DNA from: Cyrtodaria siliqua
Taxonomy: Eukaryota; Mollusca; Bivalvia; Adapedonta; Hiatellidae
Length of the DNA: 64,000 bases
Reading direction: 5' to 3'
Assembly (NCBI GenBank): GCA_037043455.1
Contig: JAWPHD010001829.1
Coordinates: 124,001-188,000, forward strand
Position 1 is the stretch's first letter. Every line of letters starts with the position of its first letter. Position numbers and translations under genes: made by a program. Below the pieces are notes generated by a model. The model did not search any database and had not been told where the DNA came from. It worked only from the letters and a program-made list of their open reading frames with translations. Below, piece after piece: positions 33,858 to 45,562 of this stretch.

Positions 33858-33935
33858 GAGAGAGAGGGAGTGTGTGTGTGGGTGTGGGTGGGTGTGGGGT
33901 GGGGGGGGGGGATATATAGGGGTGGGGGGTTGGAT
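33858..33935 (+). repeat. G-rich tract with G-quadruplex potential
   Basis: A GA/GT-rich run passes into many G3+ tracts, including a G12 run near 33900-33911 and a following 'ggggtggggggttgg'. Confidence 0.8.
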
Positions 33936-33959
33936 ATATAGGCATTTAGGAAACTGCCC

Positions 33960-34190
33960 TACTGACGAATAGACACCTATGTTTCTTTAAACATGATGGG
34001 AAAAAAAAACAAGCGATACACAGGATCGCCTGGTTTACGTCCCTATCCGACTGACGAGGATAAATAAAAGTGTCTTTCCCAAGAACACACCGATAAAGTT
34101 CACTGGCTCTGATGAGGTTTGAACCAGGGTCCTCTGAATTTAAAGTCCCCCGTGCTATCCACTGCATCAACAGGCTGTATGCGCTCAAGC
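33960..34190 (-). mobile_element. V-type tRNA-derived SINE
   Basis: On the minus strand a tRNA-like head (GTTGATGCAGTGGATAGCAC ... GGTTCAAACC) is followed by the central word GTGTTCTTGGGAAAGACACT and 'GGACGTAAACCAGGCGATCC'. This order matches the widespread metazoan V-SINE-type central domain. Confidence 0.75.
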
Positions 34191-34199
34191 AGGATGAAA

Positions 34200-35160
34200 T
34201 ACAACTAAAATGTTAATCCGTCATAAAGGTTATATCCAAGAAGCTGCGTTCACAACGGTCTCTCTTATCTAGCAAGTTAGCATCAAGTTCATGTATGTTG
34301 AGTTGCAATGCAAGCCTTATATATGCCCAGTTCATTGCTGTTTTGATAAACTTGGCAATTAATGCCTTGGGATAAAACAGGAAAATTAAGAATACTCAGT
34401 ACATATTATCTGATTAAAATAATATAACTTAATGTGACAATATAACATACAAAATATTATAAGATGTAAAATAAAATTAAACGCTTTCAGATAAGAATCG
34501 GTACCCAGTGCATCGAGATAGATTACATTTAGTGATCACGGTTAGTTTACTGGTGTTTACTCTAAAATACAGGTGCTACTGCAGTTAAAGTAGCTATCCC
34601 GCCAACAACAGCCGCATTTTACAACATATGTATATCGTTTCTAAACCTACTGACCACGAGGTATATACATAACTTACATCGTTTGAGAATCAAAACTCTA
34701 TAGATACAATATAAAAAGCATTATCCAGCCAGACAAAAAAAAAAAATGGATAATTCATTTTACACTTATTCAATTACGGATATTACAAAAACCCATGAAT
34801 AAACATATACTTTTAAGCGACACGTATGCATTATTATATGAGATGAACACCTGGATAGAGTTTTGTAAACTGTTTTTGTAGTGTAAATTTGGCGGGTTAT
34901 TTTAAAATTTGTATAAGAAACACCTAAAAATCAACAGTTAAACCGTAAAATGCCTTTTCTTTTTCTTTCTGTTTTTGTTGCAATTTGTCGAAAATGCAGT
35001 GGTCTACTTTGTGATTTTAATTGGTGGATTTATTCAATATGCAATTTGTAAACATGGTTAAGTCTTCATAATGGAATACCTGATCAAAAGTCACATTCTA
35101 ATTTATATTTTAGTTCGCTTAAAACTTTTGAAGTTATTTTATGAAAAGTGTACAACTTCA
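34200..35160. other. Low-copy AT-rich sequence, nothing recognised
   Basis: No convincing open frame, splice-bounded exon or tandem repeat. Confidence 0.45.
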
Positions 35161-35170
35161 AGCCATAAAC

Positions 35171-36205
35171 AAGAGACCCACTCACCTTGTCTCAAAGTGC
35201 TCACATGTTTTAAGAAACAACAATTTCTTTATATAAATCTGTAAAACCCTTAGTGGCCATATTTGACCCCATTGTCGCCATTTGAACAAACCAGGTAGAG
35301 GATCATTAGCTTATCGTATATGCGAACTATTATTTAGCTTTTGAAGTATCAGAGAAGCTGTTTGAATATGTTTTCCTATATAATTCAATGTTATAGTCTG
35401 ACCCCCAGGACAGGGCCAAATAATTTGATTCCAGGCTTGATTCAAGGGACACCATTTAAATTATTTGGTACAGGACAATAATCTTAAGCTATATGTAGCT
35501 TATTACACCTCTAGCTCTTGTAGTTTTAGAGAAGATGTTTATAGACGTTCCTATATATGTAAATATGTGAACCCCGGGACCGGGCGAAATTTGACCAAAA
35601 GATCACCATTTTAACAAAATAAATTGGTAGAGATCGATACTCTTATGCTACATGCATCGTATTAGACCTCTAGCTCTTGTAGTATCAGAAAAAGAATATT
35701 TTTATGGACTTCCTATATAACTCTTTGTAAAACTTTAACCCCAGAACCGGGTCATAGTTGGACACAGAGTCACGTTTCGAACAAAAGTGGTAGCGAACGT
35801 TAATCTTGTACAATATGCAAAATAGTAGACCTCTGGCTCTTGTTTTTTTTAAAGAAGAGATTTTAAAGATGTTTCTATATGACTCTATGTAAATATATGA
35901 CCCCTGGGGCGGAGCCAGATATGACCCAGGGTCAACATTTTAACAAACTTGCTAGTGGACCATAAGCTTATGATTCATGCATAATATGGGACCTCTAGCT
36001 CTTACAGTTTTAGAGAAAATTATTTATTTTTAAAGATTTCCTATATAACTGTATGAAAAAATGTTACCCCCGGGGCTGGGCCATATTTGACCCTCGGGTA
36101 ACCATTTTATAAATACTTGGTAGAGGACCCTAAATGTATAATACATGCAAAATATTAGACCTGTAGCTCTTCTAGTTTCAGCGAAAACTATTTTTTAAAG
36201 AAACA
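35171..36205 (+). repeat. ~185-bp core-repeat array (5-6 units)
   Basis: Begins with 'aaacaagagacccactcacc', an element-start-like sequence. Units share 'ttagacctctagctcttgta', 'gtttcagagaag' and 'cctatataactctatgtaa'. Confidence 0.8.
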
Positions 36206-36800
36206 AGAGTTTTGCTTAAAAGGGGGAGATAACTCTAATAACAGGAATCAGCTACCCTGTTCACACTGCTATCATGGATTTTTTGTTTCTCTACAAGGTT
36301 CTCAATAACATGGTACTAGTAAGAATTAGTCCCTCGAGATGGTAACAAAAAAGTGTATGGCTCACGGTCTATATGTTGGTCAAAGGGTGTATGAATTACC
36401 TCCCCTTGAATTGGCAAAATTAGCTGTCTTGACCTTTTTGATGCTATATTCATTTCTAATGACTCAAACTTTGACAGGTGATGTTTTTTGATACACTTTA
36501 ACACCTTTGAAGATATGGTTTGGATATGATGAAGCGTTTCGGAGATTAATTTTCATTATAACCAATCATTCCTTTTGTTCCCTTCTTTATTCCTGTATAT
36601 ACATTACCTTATCTTGTTTTAATCGCCTTACTTCCAGATACATTAAACAATGCAATGATGTATTATTATTAAGAAGAGTTGACACATTTTCAGTCCATCC
36701 ATGTCATGCATGATTGGAAAGAAACCTTCCATTACATGGATGCACAAATCATAGTTCACCATGCTCTCAGTACCTTCGGTACTTTGATTTGTGGTAGAGG
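36206..36800. other. Low-copy sequence, no gene recognised
   Basis: Starts 'aaacaagagttttgcttaaa' and then has no recognised structure until the V-type SINE 3'-like words near 36810. Confidence 0.4.
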
Positions 36801-36805
36801 CAGAC

Positions 36806-37317
36806 CACCCACTTTTCCTGGGTGGAACCAGTACAGTTCACCTCCCGCCATCCGTAAGAATCGACATTCCTCACTTACAGAGTTTTGGCCAAGTTGGTAA
36901 ATATCAGATGAAGGCCCAATCGTCTTAACGAGGCAAAATATAGCATATTTAAGAAAATGATGGGCCATAACTCTGGTATTACTGGTCCGATCAGGCTTTT
37001 TTCGAACTTGTTCGAGCTTTTATTTATAACAACAATCTAGCAAAGTTTGGTAAACTCAGATGAAAAAAGACCCTATCCTATTAACGAGGCAATGTATAGC
37101 ATATTTAAGTAATCAGATGAAGAATGAAGGCCCAATCATTTTCACACCTGTCCATGCTTTCATTAATATCAACAATCCGGCAAAGTTTGGTAAAGACAGG
37201 ATGCAAAATGGAGACGCTGGATTAGTTTAAACTTATTTAGTTTGCACCGATTGTAACGAAAGCTCTATGAACTTATTTGAATCACTCTCGATGTTTTCCT
37301 GGGTAGAACCAGTAGTG
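36806..37317 (+). repeat. ~510-bp tandem duplication, copy A (empty-site copy)
   Basis: Copy A matches copy B (37318-39600 minus the 37580-39354 insert) with only a handful of substitutions (for example 'cagttcacc' versus 'cagtacacc'). The duplication boundaries coincide with 'ttcctgggtagaaccagta', the 3' part of the V-type SINE family, which points to unequal exchange between SINE ends. Confidence 0.85.
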
Positions 37318-39600
37318 GTCTGCCACTTTTCCTGGGTGGAACCAGTACAGTACACCTCCCGCCATCCGTAAGAATCGACATTCCTCACTTACAGAGTTTT
37401 GGCCAAGTTGGTAAATATCAGATGAAGGCCCAATCGTCTTAACGAGGCAAAATATAGCATATTTAAGAAAATGATGGGCCATAATTCTGGTATTACTGGT
37501 CCGATCAGGCTTTTTTCGAACTTGTTCGAGCTTTTATTTATAACAACAATCTAGCAAAGTTTGGTAAACTCAGATGAAACAAGAGGGCCATGATGGCCCT
37601 ATATCGCTCACCTGAGTAAATTTGAACCATTACAAGAGGGCTAAGATGGCCCTTAAGCGATCACCTGAGTACTGGCACATTATCGAACTTCTTCGAAATC
37701 TTATGGTCATATACAATCTGTGCAAGTTTGGTTAAGATTGTTCAAGAAATGTGGTCTCTGTTGTGTATAACAACATTGATATAGACAGTTTAAGACCCTG
37801 ACAAAGTTTGGTAAAGATCAAATACAAAATGAAGGTGCTAGAGAGTAACACCTTGGGCAGAGTCAAATATGACCCCAGGGCTACATGTAATATATGAGAG
37901 CTGTGTGCTTTGTGGTTTTAGAGAAGAAGATTTTTCAAGTTTTTCCCTGTACAAGTCTATGTAAAACGTGACCCCTGGGGCGGGGCCAAATGTGAACCCA
38001 GGGTCACCATTTGAACAAACTTGGTAAAGGACCATAAGCTTATAGCAAATGCAAAATATTAAACTCTGGCTCTTGCAGTTCCAGAGAAGAAGATTTTTTA
38101 AGTTTTTCCCTATACATGTCTATGTAAAACATGTGACCCTTGGGGCGGGGCCAAACGTGGCCTGAGGGTCACCATTTGAACAAACTTGGTAAAGGACCAT
38201 AAACTTATAGTAAATGCAAAATATCAAACCTCTGGCTCTTGTAGTTTCCGAGAAGATTTTTTTTCCCCCTATATAAGTCTATGTAAAACTGTGACCGCCG
38301 GGGCGGGGACAATTTTGACCCCAGGGTCACCATTTGAACAAACTAAGTAGAGGACCATAAGCTGATGCTACATGTAATACATGAGAGCTCCATGCCATGT
38401 GGTTCCAGAGAAGAAGATTTTTTTCAGTTTTTCCCTATACAAGCCTATGTAAAATTGTGACCCCCGGGGCGGGGCCAAATGTGACAACTGGGTCACCATT
38501 TGAACAAACTTGGTAGAGGACCATAAGCTTATAGCAAATGCAAAATATTAAACCTCTGGCTCTTGTAGTTTCAGAGAAGATTTTTTAAGTTTTTCCCTAT
38601 ACATGTCTATTCAAAACATGTGACCCTTGGAGTGGGGCCAAATGTGACCCGAGGGTCACCATTTGAACAAACTTGGTAAAGGACCATAAGCTTATAGTAA
38701 GTGCAAAATATCAAACCTCTGGCTCTTGTAGTTTCCGAGAAGAAGATTTTTTTAATTGTTTTCCTATATAAGTCTATGTAAAACTGTGACCCCCGGGGCG
38801 GGGCCAAATTTGACTCCAGGGTCACCATTTGAACAAACTTAGTAGAGGACCATAAGCTGATGCTACATGTAATACATGAGATCTTTGTGCCTTGTGGTTT
38901 CAGAGAAGAAGGTTTTTTTTAAGTTTTTTCCTGTATGTTTATATGAAAAACATGCAAAATTTCAATATACAAACTTTGGACCCATGGGGCATGGCCATTT
39001 TTGACCCCGGGGACTTCATTTGAACAAATTTGATAGTCTAGGCGTTGGCAATCATTTTATAAGAAAAACTGTTGAAATCTGTCCAGCGGTTCTTGAGAAG
39101 AAGATTTTTTAAGGTTTCGACCATATATGGTAATGGCGGCCATCTTGGATGTCGTGATGACCTAATTTTAACAAATCTAAAAAGCATTCATCTAAGGATC
39201 ATCCACGTGAAGTTTGGTCAAAATTGGCCACGCGGTTTCTGAGGAGAAGTCGTTTGAAGCAAAAGTTAACGACGACGACGGACGACGACGACGGACGACG
39301 GACGAAGAGTGATCCCAATAGCTCACTTTTGAGCCTTCGGCTCAGGTGAGCTAAAAAGACCCTATCCTATTAACGAGGCAATGTATAGCATATTTAAGTA
39401 ATCAGATGAAGAATGAAGGCCCAATCGTTTTCACACCTGTCCATGCTTTCATTAATATCAACAATCCGGCAAAGTTTGGTAAAGACAGGATGCAAAATGG
39501 AGACGCTGGATTAGTTTAAACTTATTTATTTTACACCGATTGTAACGAAAGCTCTATGAACTTATTTGAATCACTCTCGATGTTTTCCTGGGTAGAACCA
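37318..39600 (+). repeat. ~510-bp tandem duplication, copy B (interrupted)
   Basis: Flanks of copy B resume exactly on either side of the modular element at 37580-39354. The duplicated part carries the ~185-bp core family in the plus orientation. Confidence 0.85.
37580..39354 (+). mobile_element. Complete modular core-repeat element (Helentron/HINE-like), 1,775 bp, with empty-site proof
   Basis: Starts CAAGAGGGCCATGATGGCCC and ends with the hairpin GAGCC-TTC-GGCTC followed by AGGTGAGCTAA. Inside are a nested second start (37633), about six ~190-bp units ('gaccataagcttatagcaaa', 'ggggcggggccaaa') and a GAC-rich (ACGG)n variant at 39270-39305. Copy A of the surrounding duplication has GATG-A6-GACC; here there are three A before and three A after the element. 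Insertion therefore added no target duplication and fell between A and A (T and T on the other strand). Confidence 0.85.
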
Positions 39601-39720
39601 GTACTAAGCAATAAAGTGTCTTGCTCAGGAACACAACGCATATGGCAATGGCGGGAATCGAACCCACGACTTTTGGATCGTGGGTCCAATGCTCTACCAC
39701 TAGACCACAGCGCTCCACAA
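39598..39720 (-). mobile_element. V-type SINE with tRNA-like head
   Basis: Minus strand: 39716-39643 resembles a tRNA (GTGGTCTAGTGGTAGAGC D-arm, TTGGA/TCCAA anticodon stem, GTGGGTTCGATTCCCGC T-arm), but the acceptor strands do not pair. GTTGTGTTCCTGAGCAAGAC follows, then 'CTGGTTCTACCCAGGAAAAC'. This is a SINE head and unlikely to be a working tRNA gene. A three-fold 'gacgctggattgaggacaa' repeat sits just beyond it (39725-39790). Confidence 0.75.
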
Positions 39721-39999
39721 ATGAGGACAAGACGCTGGATTGAGGACAAGACGCTGGATTGAGGACAAGACGCTGGATTGAGGACAAGACAAAATATACA
39801 TTAGCCACTTTCGTTACTGGTCTGATCTGGCTGGTTTTAGAACTTGTCCGAGCTTTGATTGATATAAACAATCTGACTCAGTTTGATAAAGATCGAATGA
39901 AAAATAAAGGTGCTAGATTGAAGACTGAAGACAACAAAAAATTAACGGACGTACGGACTAGGGCATAAGCCGTACTGGTCACTTGACAGTAGAGTTAAA

Positions 40000-40859
40000 C
40001 AAGACTAAGTGATAAATGCCCCCGAAGTGTCCTTTGACCTCTAAGTATGACCTTGACCTTGGAGCCATGGACCTGGATTTGTGCACGACACCTCATTTGG
40101 TTGTGGTGAGCACTTGTGCCATGTTATTTGAAAATCCGTCCAGGCATGCAAAAGTTATTGACCGGACATGATTTGACTTTTGACCTCTAAATGTGACCTT
40201 GACCTTGGGGCCACAGACCTGGATTTTGTGCGCGACCCATCGTCTTGTTGTGATGAGCACTTGTGCCAAGTTATTTTAAAATCCGTCCATGAATGGACCG
40301 GACACAATTTGACTTTTGACCTCCAAGTGTGACCTTGACTTGAAGACCTGGGTTTTGCATGCGACACATCGTCTTGTTATGGTGATCACTTGTGCCATGT
40401 TATTTAAAATTCCCTGCAGAGGTTGTGATGTTACGGTCCGGACACGAAATTGCATACCTGTTTTTCACCTATGAACTGCAAGTGTGTCCTTGACCTTTGA
40501 GGTACGGATCTGGGTTTAGCGGGGGACACATCGTCTTGTCATGGTGATCACTTGTGCCAAGTTATTTAAAAATCCCTGCAGGGGTTGTGACGTTACGGTC
40601 CGGACACGAAATTGCGTACCTGTTTTTGACCTATGAACTTCAAGTGTGACCTTGACCTTTGAGGTACGGACCTGGGTTTTGCAGGGGACACATCGTCTTG
40701 TTATGGTGATCACTTGTGCCAAGTTATTTAAAAATCCCTGCAGGGGTTGTGAAGTTACAGTCCGAACACAAACTTCGGAACGACGGACAGAATCCGGACG
40801 GATGGTGCGATTACTATATGCCCCCGAAAATTGCCCTCGAAAAAATTTTGGGGGCATAA
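40000..40859 (+). mobile_element. Modular core-repeat element, '...GGGGGCATAA' end type
   Basis: Starts CAAGACTAAG, has ~165-bp units rich in 'tgaccttgacctt' and 'atcacttgtgcca', then 'cggacggatgg', and ends with a 'tatgccccc ... gggggcataa' hairpin. It directly abuts the end (AGAGTTAA) of another such element at 39998. Confidence 0.75.
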
Positions 40860-40869
40860 AAAACTGACA

Positions 40870-42265
40870 CAAAGTTACTTATTGAGTAGATGTTAATGAC
40901 ATGATATTAGGATGTAAACACATTTAGCATTTGAGATTATTCGGGCCTTTTTAAGACCTGAATTATCGAAGATTTGCTATGTCCGAATTACACGCAAGAG
41001 TGTGTCCGAATAGAGACGACATGTCTGAAATGACCTGAATTGGCTGACTGAATAATAACATTCCTGGTTCCTGGTGTTGATGAGGTAGCATGAAGACAGT
41101 TGGGTTAAACATGATGATCAAGTATTTTCTCAAACAGTGCATGTTTTATAGTATGGATATATGTCCGATCTGACCCAATTCCACTGTTACTCCTGTTTTC
41201 AGCTATACCATAGTTGGACCTAAACAAAGAACACATACTTTTAAAATATAGATTTATTTCTATTCAGCATCAGTTAATACAATTTCTATTCAAAACAATA
41301 CAAAATGACAAATTAACATGAACACTAATATATATATATATATATATCACTTGGTCAATTCCACTGTTATTTCTGCATGAAGTAATTTGCTGTTCCATTT
41401 ATTGATTTCCTCCCTCTTTCGTATCGTCCAATAACATTTAAGTAAACAATTGATTTGATTGGTCAGTCCTTATTCCTAGCTTTTTGTTAAGCACTTACTT
41501 CACTTGACACTAGTTGAGAACAGAAATACTAGGAGAAAATCAATAACTGGTACAGCAATTTAGGGCAATCCAGGTAAACACGGACAGACGGTAAATACAG
41601 ACAGGCCTCAGAAACTAAAAATATATTCATTGTCTGACCTTTTTTCTGTACAGTCACGGTTACCATCTATAAATTCATAAATTTCTATTGCATAGATGTT
41701 GAGATTTTATCTTATTTTCAGTAGGTGGTAAAATTTGTCTTACTCGGTTTTTATCCTTAGGTTCTATAGTAAAATAAAAATCTTTGGCAGAGTAAAAATA
41801 CGATAATATTCAAGATTTTGATTTTGAAAGATACATATATTAAATCAATTAGGACGAATGTGCATGACATATGCAGGGTTTTAAAAGAATCACACTGTAG
41901 ATACCTTAATTTTAACAGTAAACTTGGTTGAACAACAAGGATAAAGACCGAGTTTATCACCTACCAGAATGTATTGGTATGTTTTATTTGTGGTCACTGA
42001 TTGGTCAGATTTATTTGATGATGCTCTATCAAAACTATGAATAGTTACCATCTATAAATAGACCATAATGTTTATGAATAAGATATGATGTATAATGTGA
42101 AGTGCATATCTTTTAGGGAAATATGCTTGAGCGTCCGTATACATGTATAAAGTTCTTTTTCCCCTATGAAGTTTAGCATGTTCGTATTATTAGTAAGTCG
42201 GTGTCACACAAATTCATTCAGATGAATTTCTAAAGCCAAGAACCATGCAAATGAAAACAATGTTT
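40870..42265. other. Low-copy sequence, no gene recognised
   Basis: Contains a (TA)n tract at 41330-41348 and two partly similar phrases ('caattccactgtta' at ~41198 and ~41355). No supported exon. Confidence 0.45.
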
Positions 42266-42271
42266 CTGTTT

Positions 42272-43390
42272 GGGTTACCTCTGGCATTGTTGGGTTACCT
42301 CTGGCATTGTTGCATTGTGAGTGGGTTATCTCTGGCATTGTTGGGTTACCTCTGGCATTGTGAGTGGGTTACCTCTGGCATTGTTAGGTTACCTCTGGCA
42401 TTGTTTGGGTTACCTCTGGCATTGTGAAGTTTCTGTTTGGGTTACCTCTGGCATTGTGAGTGGGTTAACTCTGGCATTGTTACCTCTGGCATTGTTGGGT
42501 TACCTCTGGCATTGTTGGGTTACCTCTGGCATTGTGAGTGGGTTAACTCTGGCATTGTTGGGTTACCTCTGGCATTGTTGGGTTACCTCTGGCATTGTTG
42601 GGTTACCTCTGGCATTGTTGGGTTACCTCTGGCATTGTGAGGTTTCTGTTTGTGTTACCTCTGACATTGTTTGGATTACCTCTGTCATCGTAAGTGGGTT
42701 ACCTCTGGCATTGTGAAGTTTCTGTTTAGGATACCTCTGGCATTGTTGGGTTACCTCTGGCATTGTGAAGTTTCTGTTTCGGTTACCTCTGGCATTGTTG
42801 GGTTACCTCTGGCATTGTGAAGTTTCTGTTTCGGTTACCTCTGACATTGTTGGGTTACCTCTGGCATTGTGAAGTTTCTGTTTCGGTTACCTCTGACATT
42901 GTTTGGATTACCTCTGGCATTGTTGGGTTACCTCTGGCATTGTGAGGTTTCTGTTTGGGGTACCTCTGACATTGTGAGGTTTCTGTTTGGGGTACCTCTG
43001 ACATTGTTTGGATTACCTCTGACATTGTTTGGGTTACTTCTGACATTGTTTGGATTACCTCTGGCATTGTGAGGTTTCTGTTTGGGGTACCTCTGACATT
43101 GTTTGGATTACCTCTGACATTGTTTGGATTACCTCTGGCATTGTTTGGATTACCTCTGGCATTGTGAGTTTTCTGTTTGGGTTACCTCTGACATTGTGAG
43201 GTTTCTGTTTGGGGTACCTCTGACATTGTTTGGATTACCTCTGGCATTGTGAGGTTTCTGTTTGGGTTACCTCTGGCATTGTTGGGTTACCTCTGGCATT
43301 GTGAGTGGGTTATCTCTGGCATTGTTGGGTTACTTCTGGCATTATGAGTGGGTTATCTCTGGCATTGTGTGTTACCTCTGGCATTGTGGG
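42272..43390 (+). repeat. 20-bp minisatellite (~50 copies) with insert units
   Basis: Basic unit 'tgggttacctctggcattgt'. Larger units carry 'gaagtttctgtttcggttac'. The G/A difference in 'ctggcatt'/'ctgacatt' is clustered. All open frames here are repeat products. Confidence 0.95.
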
Positions 43391-43599
43391 ACACAATTTT
43401 GGTACCAGTATCACTGGTGAAAGCTGAACTTGCAAAAAAACTCTGTATTTATCCAAATTGCCCCTACTTCACTCAAAACATCCCGTCAAATACACCTTCT
43501 ATATACACGTGTTACTGAACAATTTTGATGAAATATTTTGATGAAAATAACATTTCATCAGCGTTGTAATTAGATTTTGTCTATTTCAGCTATACCATC

Positions 43600-43760
43600 A
43601 CCAATACATGATGATGATAATGATATTATTTGTGTTATCATGATGACATTTTGGTGATGATGATGTTTGTGATGTTTGTTGTGATGATCATGACAATATC
43701 TGTGACATTTTTGTTGTTTGTAGTGATGATGATGATGATGATGATGATGATGCTTGTGAT
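43600..43760 (+). repeat. (GAT)n-type microsatellite region
   Basis: Imperfect then near-perfect GAT repeats (43721-43752) leading into the 33-bp array; they look like the seed of the larger repeat. Confidence 0.85.
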
Positions 43761-43809
43761 GTTTAATGTGATGATGAAGATGTTTGTTGTTTGTGACATT
43801 TGTGGTGAT

Positions 43810-44900
43810 GATAATGTTTGTGACATCTGGGTTCGTGATGAAGATGTTGTTTGTGTTGTTTGTGGTGAAGACGAAGATGATGTTCGTGTTGTTTGTGGTG
43901 AAGATGAAAATGATGTTTGTGTTGTTTGTGATAAAGACGAAGATGATGTTTGTGTTGTTTGTGGTGAAGACGAAGATGACGTTTGTGTTGTCTGTGATGA
44001 AGATGAAGATGCTGTTTGTGTTGTTTGTGGTGAAGATGAAAATGATGTTTGTGTTGTTTGTGGTGAAGACGAAGATGATGCTTGTGTTGTTTGTGGTGAA
44101 GACGAAGATGATGTATTTGTTGTTTGTGGTGAAGACGAAGATGATGTTTGTGTTGTTTGTGGTGAAGACGAAGATGATGTTTGTGTTGTTTGTGGTGAGG
44201 ACGAAGATGATGTTTGTGTTGTTTGTGGTGAAGACGAAGATGACGTTTGTGTTGTTTGTGGTGAGGACGAAGATGATGTTTGTGTTGTTTGTGGGGAAGA
44301 CGAAGATGATGTTTGTGTTGTTTGTGGTGAAGACGAAGATGATGTTTGTGTTGTTTGTGCTGAAGATGAAGATGATGTTTGTGTTGTTTGTGGTGAAGAC
44401 GAAGATGATGTATGTGTTGTTTGTGGTGAAGACGAAGATGATGTTTGTGTTGTTTGTGGTGAAGACGAAGATGTTTGTGTTGTTTGTGGGGAAGACGAAG
44501 ATGATGTTTGTGTTGTTTATGGTGAAGACGAAGATGATGTTTGTGTTGTTTGTGCTGAAGATGAAGATGATGTTTGTGTTGTTTGTGGTGAAGACGAAGA
44601 TGATGTTTGTGTTCTTTGTGGTGAAGACGAAGATGATGTTTGTGTTGTTTGTGGTGAAGACGAAGATGATGTTTGTGTTGTTTGTGGTGAAGACAAAGAT
44701 GATGTTTGTGTTGTTTGTGGTGAAGACGAAGATGATGTTTGTGTAGTTTGTGTTGTTTGTGGTGAAGACGAAGATGTTTGTGTTGTTTGTGGTGAAAATG
44801 AAGATGATGTTTGTGTTGTTTGTGGTGAAGACGAAGATGATGTTTGTGTTGTTTGGCTGAAGACGAAGATGATGTTTGCTGTGATGAGGATAATGATGAT
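43810..44900 (+). repeat. 33-bp minisatellite with a 433-codon open frame (43630-44931)
   Basis: About 32 copies. In one frame each unit reads EDDVCVVCGED, an acidic CxxC-containing 11-residue repeat. Length variants in the array are mostly multiples of three (missing GAT, added GTTTGTGTT), and many differences fall at third positions, which could hint at coding. However, two other frames are also open for 140-320 codons, no homologous protein is recognised, and the (GAT)n seed itself favours 3-bp steps. Treated as a satellite. Confidence 0.85.
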
Positions 44901-45189
44901 GTTTAACAAAGACTTTTTATTCAGTTTGTGATGCCGCATAGTTGACATGTTCAGACTTGTTTCAATGATTTGGAAAGTTTACAAAACAAGTATTATTTAT
45001 TCTTGAAGTCAAGTACAGTAATTTATCAATACATGTCAACAAATTAAGGAAAACTAACACACAACAAAGGAAATAATAGAATTTTTAAGGCTCATAAAAC
45101 CTATTGTTTTAGGTTATTTTGAGCCACCCCAGAAGAGAGGAAGGATTCACAGAAGCCAGGAACCTTGCCCTACTCTTACCATCCTCAGA

Positions 45190-45390
45190 CTGTTATGGTT
45201 CTTAAACGTGCTCGGAGGATACACGGGACTGCCCGGTTTACGTCCCAATCTGACATACGAGGCTAGGCAAAGTGTCTTGCCTAAGGTCTTGCCTAAGGTC
45301 GCACCGAAGTAAACAATTAGGTTCAGTGAGGCCCTTGATCTCCGGTTTTAGAGTCTAACCTGCTATCTACTGGGGCATCGCGGCCCCATA
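45190..45390 (-). mobile_element. V-type tRNA-derived SINE
   Basis: Minus strand: tRNA-like head from 'GGGGCCGCGATGCCCCAGTA', then GGCAAGACACTT and 'GGGACGTAAACCGGGCAGTC'. The central word 'cttaggcaagac' is duplicated. Confidence 0.75.
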
Positions 45391-45562
45391 GAGAACAAAC
45401 AAGAATCATTAAGATCTACTGGATCCGTGGATATTGGACACGGAGATCTCCATTGCTAGTGATATCAGCCGCTCTTTTTAAGTAAAACAGAACACATGGT
45501 TTACTGGCTGCAACATGTTTTATAAGTTAATAATCAAGTTAAATTAGGTTTTTAGCAAGAAA

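Noticed and set aside
39643..39716. Possible functional tRNA gene on the minus strand
   Set aside because: D, anticodon and T arms are good, but the acceptor strands do not pair, position 33 is not T, and V-type SINE sequence follows directly.
42272..43390. Array of 20-bp direct repeats resembling a CRISPR at first sight
   Set aside because: There are no unique spacers, units are contiguous, and the context is eukaryotic with no cas genes.
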